Shown here: piece after piece, positions 14,854-21,935 of the stretch
Position numbering within the stretch: position 1 is the stretch's first letter
Layout of the letters: each line of letters begins with the position of its first letter
Source of the DNA: Myxococcales bacterium
GTDB lineage: Bacteria; Myxococcota_A; Polyangia; Haliangiales; Haliangiaceae
NCBI GenBank assembly: GCA_028287135.1
Contig: JAQBQE010000052.1
Coordinates: forward strand, 1 to 42,194
Direction: 5' to 3'
Length of the DNA: 42,194 nucleotides
Translations under genes and position numbers: made by a program
The notes under the pieces: model-generated
The model's database searches: none
What the model was told of the DNA's origin: nothing
The model's input: only the letters and a program-made list of their open reading frames with translations

Positions 14854-15807
14854 ATGAGCGACGAAATTTGTCCAATCTGCTCGTCGACTGGGACCGCCTC
14901 AGGACAGCACTCCAGTGGGCCCGACCGCTGGACCTGCTTTGCATGTCCCACGTGTGACATCCAGTACTGGGCGCCACGTGTGATCGTGCCGGAGTTCTAC
15001 GCCGACGCCGATCAGGTGAACTATGCGCGGCGCCGACAGGGCGAGATCTTCTTGCGCGAGCGCCACCGGATGTTCCTGCGCCGCGCAAAGCCGGGCAGGT
15101 TGTTCGACGTGGGTTGCGGCGAAGGCGGCTTTCTTTCCGTGGCGCGAGACCGCGGCTTCGAGGTCGCAGGCATCGACCTCGACCCAGGGAGCATCGAGGT
15201 CGCAAAGGGTCGCGGTCTCGACGTCAGCACGGGCTTGCTCTTCGATCGTGACGGGACTCTCCATCCTGGGGTCCGCCGGCACGAGCGGCGCTTCGACTGG
15301 GTCACGGCCTTCGAGGTCCTGGAGCACCAGGCAGATCCTCTCCACTTCCTGAGACTCGCCAGGGAGCTGCTCTCGCCCACAGGCGTTCTGTGCGGCTCGG
15401 TTCCCAATCGCGATCGCGTACTGGTCAACGCGGACCGCACGCACAACACGGGCGATTTCCCGCCCCATCACTTCCTCTACTTCTCACCGAGCAGCCTCGA
15501 GCAGACACTGCGCACGGCGGGATTCACCAACGTGCGGGTCCTGCCGCTGCCGGAGCGCGACTTGACCGACCTCGCCACCTACATCGAGGTGGCGCTGACC
15601 GGCGGACTGTCGCGTCGCGCCCGCGCGACGCGCACTGCGACGAGTACTGCCGCGTCGTCATCACGACCCGGGAAGGGTGGCTGGCGCGGCAGGTTGAAGC
15701 GTTCCGCGCGCGTGGCGAAGGCTCTGCCGTTCTACCCGGCAGCCTTGACGGTGCGCACGCTGATGCCGCAACGAGGACGAGGCCTCTACTTCGAAGCCTC
15801 TGTCTGA
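14854..15807 (+). CDS. Class I SAM-dependent methyltransferase with N-terminal zinc ribbon
   Basis: 317 residues. An N-terminal Cys cluster (CPIC at 6-9, CFACPTC at 28-34) forms a zinc ribbon, usual in sugar C/O-methyltransferases of the Methyltransf_23 kind. The SAM motif I is LFDVGCGEGGFL, followed by the acidic end of strand 2 (VAGIDLDPGSI). FDWVTAFEVLEH is motif II and PHHFLYFSPSSLEQTLRTAGF is motif III and beyond. The C-terminus is basic and Ala/Arg-rich. It is a good candidate for methylating an EPS sugar, though its neighbours are the DUF1501 operon rather than EPS genes. It starts 85 nt from the divergent gene. Its stop touches the stop of the next, convergent gene with no gap. Confidence 0.85.
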   Translation: MSDEICPICSSTGTASGQHSSGPDRWTCFACPTCDIQYWAPRVIVPEFYADADQVNYARRRQGEIFLRERHRMFLRRAKPGRLFDVGCGEGGFLSVARDRGFEVAGIDLDPGSIEVAKGRGLDVSTGLLFDRDGTLHPGVRRHERRFDWVTAFEVLEHQADPLHFLRLARELLSPTGVLCGSVPNRDRVLVNADRTHNTGDFPPHHFLYFSPSSLEQTLRTAGFTNVRVLPLPERDLTDLATYIEVALTGGLSRRARATRTATSTAASSSRPGKGGWRGRLKRSARVAKALPFYPAALTVRTLMPQRGRGLYFEASV

Positions 15808-16290
15808 CTACTGGTACCAGACCTGAACGCGAGCACGACCTCCACCGGGGAGGTTGCTATACTTGAACTGCACGGCGCGCAGGATCTCGGCCCGGCTGAG
15901 CTCGATCACGCGGGTCCGCGAACCCTCGCGGAAGTAGTGTCGGCCCGTCGGGGTGAAGCTCTCGCCCGAGGTGTAGACGACCTTCATGTCGTGCATCTCG
16001 AGGTCGCTGTCGGTGACCGTGACCGTGAGCCGCTTCGGGATCGCGCCCATCTTCTGGCTGAAGTCGACCTGCTCGGCATCGTTGGTGCCGTCGACGGTCT
16101 TCTCGCCGAGCAGCGTCCAGCCGCTCGAGTCCCACTGACGCGCAGGACGGTCACGATCTGGACCGGGCTGACGCGGAGGAGGAGGAGGCCCCTCCTCGTA
16201 GCGCGTGGAGGGATTACGCGGGCCCGGCGACGTGCGGACTTCACACGCAGCGAGCAGCAACAGGGGAACAAGCCATAGCGATCGGGTCAT
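15808..16290 (-). CDS. Small DUF2541-like lipoprotein
   Basis: 160 residues from ATG 16290, chosen because it gives a lipoprotein signal (MTRSLWLVPLLLLAAC, lipidated Cys16). A Pro/Arg/Asp-rich tether (about 20-55) is followed by SSGWTLLGEKTVDG and then LTVTVTDSDLEMHDMKVVY, TSGESF, GSRTRVIELSRAEI, VQFKYSN and GGGRARVQVWY. This is the strand pattern of DUF2541-like proteins: a small beta domain with conserved RVIEL and RA.V..W. No catalytic residues are seen. It may bind a surface ligand or polymer. The 8960-9580 protein has a similar pattern. Its stop is directly adjacent to that of the convergent methyltransferase. Confidence 0.7.
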   Translation of the reverse strand: MTRSLWLVPLLLLAACEVRTSPGPRNPSTRYEEGPPPPPRQPGPDRDRPARQWDSSGWTLLGEKTVDGTNDAEQVDFSQKMGAIPKRLTVTVTDSDLEMHDMKVVYTSGESFTPTGRHYFREGSRTRVIELSRAEILRAVQFKYSNLPGGGRARVQVWYQ

Positions 16291-16388
16291 GGGCTGAACG
16301 CTAGCACGCGCGTACTGTGGATCTTGGACATCGACCGTTGCTAGCGGTGTGCTCACACTCCAGCGGGCATAATGCCCCGAGGGGTGAC

Positions 16389-18455
16389 CTACGCCGCAGC
16401 GATCGCGCGAGAGATCGATCGAACGCCGTTCGCGAGGGCGTAGAGCGCCTGCTCTTCGCTGACCTTGAGCCGGAACGGAACCATGCGCAGCAGGTGGAGG
16501 CCCATGAAGAACTGGCCCTTCATCCGCACGTGGTCCTCGGAGATCTCGAGGATGCGAGCCCACTCCTGCACGCAGATCTCCAGCAGATCGTCGTGGGGCT
16601 TCGCCTTGTAGCTGCACACGAAATCGCACTGCTGCGCGGTCTCGAACAACGGATGGTCCGAGTGCGCCCAGTCCTCGTAACGCGCGACGATCGACTGGAA
16701 CAGCTTGCCGAGGTCGAGCTCCGGCGCATCGACGAAGTCGGCGCCGTCCATGTCGATCAGCCGGACGTCGCCGTTCGCATAGAGGACGTTCTCGAACGTG
16801 AGGTCACCGTGCACCGTGCAGAACGCGTTCGGTGCGAGCTTGGCCATGACCTCGGGCGCTGCGACCCGCGTCAGCAGCGCCTGGAGCCCTGGGAACGTCT
16901 CGCCATCGATCGTGATGTCGCGCGCGGTCACCAACGGCGCAAGGCGCGAGTTGGCGAGCACCGCATCGAGCCGTGCATAGATCTTGTTGGCGAGGTGCGT
17001 CTCGAGCCACTCGGTGCCCGACCGACCCATCCGCGAGCGACCGCCGTAGACGCGCTCACCGAGCACGCCGAGCAGGCTCCTCAACGCGACCGACCGCTCT
17101 GCGGGCTCGCACTCGGAGAGCAGCCGATGGTTCGGCAGGTACTCCATGTCGTAGCTGTACTCGATCGTGTTGTCGTGCTCGCCGTAGAGCCCGGCGACCA
17201 GGCCTTCGCTCATCCGGGCGAATCGCTCGAGCGTGCGGTACTGGTTCTTCAGCTTGGTGTAGCCGAGGGTGAGGTTCTCGCGCTTGGACACGCGCTTGCG
17301 CACGAACAGCTTCTCGTCGTCCTCGACGAGCAACGTCTCGGCAAACGAGCCGCCCTTGAACCGACGAAGCACCGAGGCGTTGGTCTGGTTGATCGTCAGG
17401 TGCTGGATGCCCTGATTGCGCTCGACCTCGAACGCTTGGGCCTGCGCGACGAGCAACGCGGACGGCTTGCGATCGTTGATCAAGAACCGCGGTCCGCTCG
17501 GCAGGCCCATGATCAGGTGATGATACGGGACATCCGCAGCGGCGAGCGACGCGCGCATCGCGTCCTCCTTGCTCGCATCGCGCGCCGTGGTGAGGACGAT
17601 GAAGTAGCCCTGGTTCATCCATTCGCGCAGGCGCTCGAGCGAGCCCGGCAGCGCGCGCAGCGGCTTCCCGAAGTCCGGCACATCCTCGTGCTCGACGAGC
17701 ACGCCGTCGACATCGCAGAAGATGCTGCCGATCCGGACGTTGTGCTTGGCGCGGGTACTGCGCAGCTTGCGCGGATCGCCGAAGAACTCCGCCTTCTCGA
17801 TCGGCACCGCGAGCACGCGATCGCCTCGCGAGATCAACTTGCCGACGAGATCCGAGACGTATGAGTCGGAACCGAGCTCGAACATCTTGCCGACGTTGCT
17901 CGCATCAGCGAGGTAGATGCAGCCGATCACCCCGTGGAAGTCGCCGTTGCCGTGAGGCAGCCGCTTCTCCGCGATCCCGGTGACGCGCTGGGAGGACACG
18001 GCAGCGACACTCCACGCGCGGAGGTCCTCGCCCTTGAGCTTCCACGTCGGAAGCACGCAGTCCGCGACGTCGTCACCGATCATCCGGAACAGCGGATCGA
18101 TATCGATCGAGTGATCGCAGTCGCATACGATCACGCGGCCGGTGATGCTGGCCGCCTCGATCGCACGCACCACGGTCTCGAGTGGACCGCTGGTCGCCTT
18201 CGCGAGCGTGACCACGTCATGCTTGCGATCCTTGAACATCTCGCCGATCCGCGCGCGGACCGAGTGCTGGACCTCGTGCTCGTCGAGGCAGACGAACACG
18301 AGCCGATCGATCGTGTTCGCCCACTTGAGGAACGGTCGCGCCGCCGCTTCGATGAACGTCTCGCTGCCGAGCTCGATGAACGGACGGAACTTGAAGCCCG
18401 ACCGCGCGCTGGTACCCGCGATCGGGAAGACGACGGTGACGGGCGCGGCGCTCAC
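16389..18455 (-). CDS. Trifunctional fusion: nucleotidyltransferase - HAD phosphatase - APH-type phosphotransferase
   Basis: 688 residues from GTG 18455, inside the transaldolase stop (GTGA overlap). Residues 1-~235 form a sugar-nucleotidyltransferase domain (FPIAGTSARSGFKFRPF; VIVCDCDHSIDID 108-120; FHGVIGC). Residues ~240-345 are a HAD domain: FCDVDG with Asp248/Asp250, LTTAR 288-292, and INDRK with Asp328/Lys330. Residues ~350-688 are an aminoglycoside/choline-kinase-like domain: HGDLTFEN (His549, Asp551, Asn556) and LIDMDG (Asp568). The domain order nucleotidyltransferase-phosphatase-kinase would cover phosphorylation, dephosphorylation and NDP activation of one sugar (inference). In domain 1 the usual Lys-Pro of the loop is Arg24-Pro25, so its activity is uncertain. 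The substrate is unknown; a LicA/LicC-like choline pathway is an alternative. Confidence 0.85.
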   Translation of the reverse strand: MSAAPVTVVFPIAGTSARSGFKFRPFIELGSETFIEAAARPFLKWANTIDRLVFVCLDEHEVQHSVRARIGEMFKDRKHDVVTLAKATSGPLETVVRAIEAASITGRVIVCDCDHSIDIDPLFRMIGDDVADCVLPTWKLKGEDLRAWSVAAVSSQRVTGIAEKRLPHGNGDFHGVIGCIYLADASNVGKMFELGSDSYVSDLVGKLISRGDRVLAVPIEKAEFFGDPRKLRSTRAKHNVRIGSIFCDVDGVLVEHEDVPDFGKPLRALPGSLERLREWMNQGYFIVLTTARDASKEDAMRASLAAADVPYHHLIMGLPSGPRFLINDRKPSALLVAQAQAFEVERNQGIQHLTINQTNASVLRRFKGGSFAETLLVEDDEKLFVRKRVSKRENLTLGYTKLKNQYRTLERFARMSEGLVAGLYGEHDNTIEYSYDMEYLPNHRLLSECEPAERSVALRSLLGVLGERVYGGRSRMGRSGTEWLETHLANKIYARLDAVLANSRLAPLVTARDITIDGETFPGLQALLTRVAAPEVMAKLAPNAFCTVHGDLTFENVLYANGDVRLIDMDGADFVDAPELDLGKLFQSIVARYEDWAHSDHPLFETAQQCDFVCSYKAKPHDDLLEICVQEWARILEISEDHVRMKGQFFMGLHLLRMVPFRLKVSEEQALYALANGVRSISRAIAAA

Positions 18456-19162
18456 AGCTGGAAGCCGGAAGAGGTCGCGTCGTTGTAGAACATCTTCACG
18501 GTGTCGAGCGAGATCTCGCCGAGATCCTTCCCGAACATCTCGAGCTTCTTCAGCATCTCGTTCGGCACCGTGATGACGTGGCAGCCGACCTCGGCCGCGC
18601 GCACCACACTGAAGATCTCGCGGCAGCTCGCCCACAGGGTCTCGACAGCGGGCCTGGACTTCGTCGCCTCGACGCAGTAGCGCACGGTGGGCTGGGGATC
18701 GACGCCGGCATCCGCGATCCGACCTGCGAAGATCGAGACGATCGCTGGAACGCCGTCGGTGAAGCATGGCAACAGGCCGTCGATCTGTGCCTTCGTGAAC
18801 ACGGCGGTGACGTTGAGCTTCACGCCCTCCTTCGAGAGCTGCGCGATCGCCTCGCGCGTGGTCTGGCCTGCGGTGTTCGTGATCGGAATCTTCACGAACA
18901 CGTTGTCGCCCCAGCTCGCGAGGATCCGCGCCTGGCGCGTCATGTTCGGGAGATCATCCGCGAACACCTCGAGCGAGACGGGCAGGCCCTGCGCGGCCGC
19001 GAGGAACTTCTTCGCGAAGCCCTCGTAGTCCTTCACGCCTGCCTTCGCCATCAGCGTCGGGTTCGTGGTGAAGCCCTTGATGAGTTGGTTGCCGAGCATC
19101 TTCGGCACATCCTCGAGAACGGCACCGTCAGCGAAGATCTTGATATTGGGGACGTTGCTCAT
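18452..19162 (-). CDS. Transaldolase-like class I aldolase (FSA/TalC type)
   Basis: 236 residues, close to the ~215-220 of fructose-6-phosphate aldolase/short transaldolases. KIFADGA carries the conserved Asp11 and KGFTTNPTLMAKAG the substrate loop. FVKIPITN holds the Schiff-base Lys91, and LNVTAVFT and VSIFAGRIADAGVD are the phosphate-site strands. All key positions look intact, so it should be active. It overlaps genes on both sides by 4 nt, between a nucleotidyltransferase and the nucleotidyltransferase/HAD/kinase fusion. Its job is thus probably to make or split a phosphorylated ketose destined for NDP activation and the EPS repeat unit (inference). A purely housekeeping pentose-phosphate role is unlikely in this setting. 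Confidence 0.9.
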   Translation of the reverse strand: MSNVPNIKIFADGAVLEDVPKMLGNQLIKGFTTNPTLMAKAGVKDYEGFAKKFLAAAQGLPVSLEVFADDLPNMTRQARILASWGDNVFVKIPITNTAGQTTREAIAQLSKEGVKLNVTAVFTKAQIDGLLPCFTDGVPAIVSIFAGRIADAGVDPQPTVRYCVEATKSRPAVETLWASCREIFSVVRAAEVGCHVITVPNEMLKKLEMFGKDLGEISLDTVKMFYNDATSSGFQL

Positions 19163-19869
19163 ACGGAACCTCTTGTTACTTTGGCCAGTCGTTCAGGATC
19201 ACCGAAGAATCTCGCTCGTTCGATCCGGACCGCATCGACGACCTCGTCGCTTGCGATCATCGTCTTCAGCACATCGGAGAAGTTGGTTGCCTTCAGCGTC
19301 GCCGCGCGCTCGACCGTCTGGCCGATGTCGCGGAAGCCGTAGCATCCGATCACGCCCATCGGCGTGCCGTGACCACCGGTCGGGACCTGCTTCTCGGCGA
19401 TCGCGCTGACACGGCCGACATCGACCATCGCGACCGACCACGAGGCGAGGTTCTCGCCCTCGAGCGGCCACACCGGAAGGATCGCATCCCACCGAGCACC
19501 GCTGGTCGCACGCGCGAACAGGCCATCGACCTCGAGCGAGTGATCGCAGTCGCACAGGAACGCGGGGCCCGTCGTGCCGCTCTTCTCGACGCCACGCGCG
19601 ATCGTCTCGGCGGGACCGCTGGTCGGCGAATCGAGGCGAACGCACGTGATCGGCAGCCCCGCGAACATGGTGGCGAGGCGGTCGCTGACCTGGAAGTCCC
19701 GCTCCTGGGTCTCGAGGTAGACGAACACGAAGCGCGAGATCTGGCTCGCGACCCGGCGAAACGGCTCGACCGCTGCCTCGATGAACGTGGTGTCCCCGAT
19801 CGTCAGGAATGGCTTGAACGTGTGGCCGAACCGGGCGCCTTGGCCGGCCATGGGGAAGAGAATGTCCAC
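19159..19869 (-). CDS. Sugar nucleotidyltransferase, paralogue of the fusion's first domain
   Basis: 236 residues from GTG 19869, the nearest start to the conserved N-terminal strand; SD is weak. It shows FPMAGQGARFGHTFKPF (residues 6-22), with the nucleotide-binding GxGxR and the Lys-Pro present. LDSPTSGPAETIARGVE, LCDCDHSLEVD (105-115), PLEGENLASWSV, GVIGCYGF and RARFFGDPERL all recur in the N-terminal domain of the neighbouring fusion. The two are therefore paralogues, and this copy keeps the canonical loop that the other has changed. It probably transfers NMP to a phosphorylated sugar or alcohol. It is first gene of a three-gene coupled operon with the transaldolase and the fusion. Confidence 0.8.
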   Translation of the reverse strand: MDILFPMAGQGARFGHTFKPFLTIGDTTFIEAAVEPFRRVASQISRFVFVYLETQERDFQVSDRLATMFAGLPITCVRLDSPTSGPAETIARGVEKSGTTGPAFLCDCDHSLEVDGLFARATSGARWDAILPVWPLEGENLASWSVAMVDVGRVSAIAEKQVPTGGHGTPMGVIGCYGFRDIGQTVERAATLKATNFSDVLKTMIASDEVVDAVRIERARFFGDPERLAKVTRGSV

Positions 19870-19876
19870 GTAGACC

Positions 19877-19906
19877 TGTTGGTGTTTGTCCGGGGTCGCG
19901 ACGTTC
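19877..19906 (-). promoter_or_regulatory. Weak match to the ECF-type element
   Basis: On the minus strand: GAACG, 17 nt, CACCAACA. The -35-like box and spacing match the other sites, but the second box differs at the T of CTAAC. It ends only 7 nt before GTG 19869. It may be a degenerate sixth site or chance. Confidence 0.2.
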
Positions 19907-19990
19907 AAAAAGCGGCGTGCGGTGTACCACAGGACCCGCGCCGCCCCGTCGAAGGTCTGTGAGGTGCGAAACTCATCGAAGATACAAGGA

Positions 19991-20007
19991 GATAGGCCTA
20001 GCCTATC
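19991..20007 (-). repeat. Hairpin centred on a stop codon
   Basis: GATAGGC (19991-19997), CTA, GCCTATC (20001-20007). The three loop bases are the TAG stop of the methyltransferase at 19998. The stem is perfect over 7 bp with no T-tract after it. It separates the glycosyltransferase/methyltransferase genes from the transaldolase cassette and could be a weak terminator, attenuator or mRNA-processing site. Confidence 0.4.
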
Positions 20008-20786
20008 GAAGTGATCTCGACGGCAGCCGACAGCCATCCGACGCCCAGATACTTGTAGCTGATGCCGCGCTCCTTGCAGAGGTTCTGCCAGGCGAGCCAC
20101 TCGCCGGTGCGCCATGCGGGATAGCCGAGGTACTCGTCGAACTGCACGATCGTGCCGACGCGGAACCGGTCGGTGATCTGATCGAGCACGTACTTGGTCG
20201 ACTCGTAGGTGTCGGCGTCCATGTGCGCGAAGGCGATCGGTCCGGGATGCTCCTCGAGGAAGCCCGGCAGCACCTCGTTGAACCAGCCCTTGAGCAGGGT
20301 CACGTTGCTCTCGACGCGCGGCAGCCGACCACCGAGGTCGAACCGACCCTTGAGCAGCCCCGTGCCGCCCCAGTCCTCGGCGAGACCCTCGAAGCTGTCG
20401 AACCCGTAGATCTGGCGGCCGCTCTTGCGTGCGACGTAGTTGATGCTCTTGCCGTTGAACACGCCGAACTCGACGAACAGGCCGTCGGCCGGCGCCTGGC
20501 GCATCGCAAGGTCGAACAGCGGATAGCGATCGTCGTAGATCGCGCACGGCATCATCGTGTCGAGCACGTACCGAGCGGAGTCCTCGGCCGCGAGAAACTT
20601 CACGCGCGTGATCACGTCCTGGCGAAATCCGAGCCGCTTGACGAGGTAGGCGGCAGGCCGCACGAAGGCGGTCTCGGCGACGGTCTGCAGCGCTGTACGA
20701 AGGTTCAATGCCATCTGCGGTGCACCCTTCTTGGTGAGGAGGGGGCTGAGGGTAGCCAGCCAATCGCGGTTCTGTAGCTTGCTCAT
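19998..20786 (-). CDS. TylF-like class I SAM-dependent O-methyltransferase
   Basis: 262 residues. An N-terminal helical part is followed by the TylF/macrocin-type core. GLFVEFGVFNGKSINYVA is the SAM-binding motif I, then IYGFDSFEGLAEDWGGTG, WFNEVLPGFLEEHPG and FAHMDADTYESTKYVL with the metal-binding Asp pair. FDEYLGYPAWRTGEWLAW ends the core. Members methylate sugar hydroxyls or carboxylates in antibiotic and surface-glycan pathways using SAM and a divalent metal. Its start overlaps the GT4 stop upstream by 4 nt (ATGA), so it belongs to the polymerase/GT2/GT4 operon and probably methylates the EPS repeat unit or a polymer end. Confidence 0.85.
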   Translation of the reverse strand: MSKLQNRDWLATLSPLLTKKGAPQMALNLRTALQTVAETAFVRPAAYLVKRLGFRQDVITRVKFLAAEDSARYVLDTMMPCAIYDDRYPLFDLAMRQAPADGLFVEFGVFNGKSINYVARKSGRQIYGFDSFEGLAEDWGGTGLLKGRFDLGGRLPRVESNVTLLKGWFNEVLPGFLEEHPGPIAFAHMDADTYESTKYVLDQITDRFRVGTIVQFDEYLGYPAWRTGEWLAWQNLCKERGISYKYLGVGWLSAAVEITSIG

Positions 20787-21928
20787 GCTCTGATCTCCAG
20801 GCGTGCCTCGGTGACCGAGGCAAGGACACGTTCGTACGCGTTCACGATGTGACCCGACGCATAGCGGCGCCGGATGTCTGCTTGAATTCGCTCGCGGTCA
20901 TAGGATGCGAGCTCCGCGATCGCGAGCTCGATCGACGCTGCGATCGCGGCGGGATCGACGGTGGGCACGAGCTGACCGTTGAGTCCACGCGACACCAGCT
21001 CCGAGTTTGCGCCCGGGCAGTCCGTGAGGACGACGGGCGTTCCACACGCGAGCGCTTCGAGCGCGGCATTGCAGAACGCATCGTAGTGCGAGGTCAGCAC
21101 GAACAAGTCGGCGGCGCGCACGTACGGCAGTGGCTCGGTAACGTAGCCGGTGAGCGTCACTGTCTCGGTCAGTCCGAGCTCGCGGATGATGGTCTCGAGC
21201 TTGTCGCGCTCTGCGCCCTCGCCGAGGATCGTCAGGTGGACGTCGGGGTGACGGTCCCGCACGGCGACCAGCGCGCGGAGCAGGACGTCGTAGCCCTTGA
21301 GCGGAACCAAGCGCGCCACGCTGACGAGCGCGGGCCGGCCGCGCAGCGCCACCTTGGTCGCGGTCGCAGCGCGCGTCACCTCGGTGACGTCGATCGGGTT
21401 CGCGACGACGTGCAGGTTCGCGGTCCCACCGAACAGCTTGCCGAGGTCGGCCTGCATCGCGAGGCTCTGGCAGACCACCGCGTCCGCACGGCGGAGCGTG
21501 GAGACCAGGATCTGGCGGGCGACGCGATGCTTGATCATCGAGTTCTTCATCAGCGCCGAGAAGTCCGCCGAGACCGGACTCGCGGGCCGCAGCACGAGGC
21601 GCGTACCGCGCGGCAACAGCGGCGCGATCATGCCGAGAGTCAGGTTCATCCGCAGCGTGGCGAACACCACGTCCGGACGCGTCTTGCGGATGAACCGCAG
21701 CGCCTGGACGACGGGATAGCGCCGCGCGAGCGTGCTGCCGCCGAGGACCTCGACCGGGATGTCCTTCGGCAGCTTCGACAGATAGTGACCACCGGGCTCG
21801 GTGACCATCAGGCTCGGAACAAACCGCGTCCGATCGATCGTCGAGAGAATCTCGAACATCACCCGGTCCGGCCCGCCGCGATCGAGCGACGGGATCGCGA
21901 ACAGGACGTGAATCTTCGAGGTTGTCAT
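20783..21928 (-). CDS. GT4-family glycosyltransferase
   Basis: 381 residues from ATG 21928. GT-B fold: an N-terminal domain with the loop IPSLDRGGPDRVM, the domain link RPALVSVARLVPLKGYDVLL, then LTILGEG. The donor-site segment is SHYDAFCNAALEALACGTPVV, where the first Glu of the usual EX7E motif is an Asp, a conservative change. A trailing QADIRRRYASGHIVNAYERVL completes the family pattern. It should add a sugar to the lipid-linked repeat at the cytoplasmic face. It lies 7 nt after the GT2 gene and overlaps the methyltransferase gene. The donor sugar cannot be read from the sequence. Confidence 0.9.
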   Translation of the reverse strand: MTTSKIHVLFAIPSLDRGGPDRVMFEILSTIDRTRFVPSLMVTEPGGHYLSKLPKDIPVEVLGGSTLARRYPVVQALRFIRKTRPDVVFATLRMNLTLGMIAPLLPRGTRLVLRPASPVSADFSALMKNSMIKHRVARQILVSTLRRADAVVCQSLAMQADLGKLFGGTANLHVVANPIDVTEVTRAATATKVALRGRPALVSVARLVPLKGYDVLLRALVAVRDRHPDVHLTILGEGAERDKLETIIRELGLTETVTLTGYVTEPLPYVRAADLFVLTSHYDAFCNAALEALACGTPVVLTDCPGANSELVSRGLNGQLVPTVDPAAIAASIELAIAELASYDRERIQADIRRRYASGHIVNAYERVLASVTEARLEIRA

Positions 21929-21935
21929 GGAGCGC

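Noticed and set aside
14769..14960. 64-codon N-terminal extension of the DUF1549-like protein
   Set aside because: It has no signal sequence and overlaps the divergent methyltransferase start. ATG 14768 gives a good signal peptide.
16317..17864. 515-codon plus-strand frame opposite the fusion gene
   Set aside because: Typical antisense shadow composition. The minus strand carries HAD and APH catalytic motifs.
18456..18767. 104-codon N-terminal extension of the fusion protein
   Set aside because: It is an out-of-frame reading of the transaldolase gene. The GTG at 18455 begins exactly where the nucleotidyltransferase fold starts and overlaps the stop by 4 nt, like other pairs here.
16389..19869. 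Reading the cassette as a standard NDP-heptose (GmhA/HddA/GmhB/HddC) pathway
   Set aside because: No GmhA-type isomerase is present, and the kinase domain is APH-like rather than GHMP or PfkB. Only the overall logic is similar.
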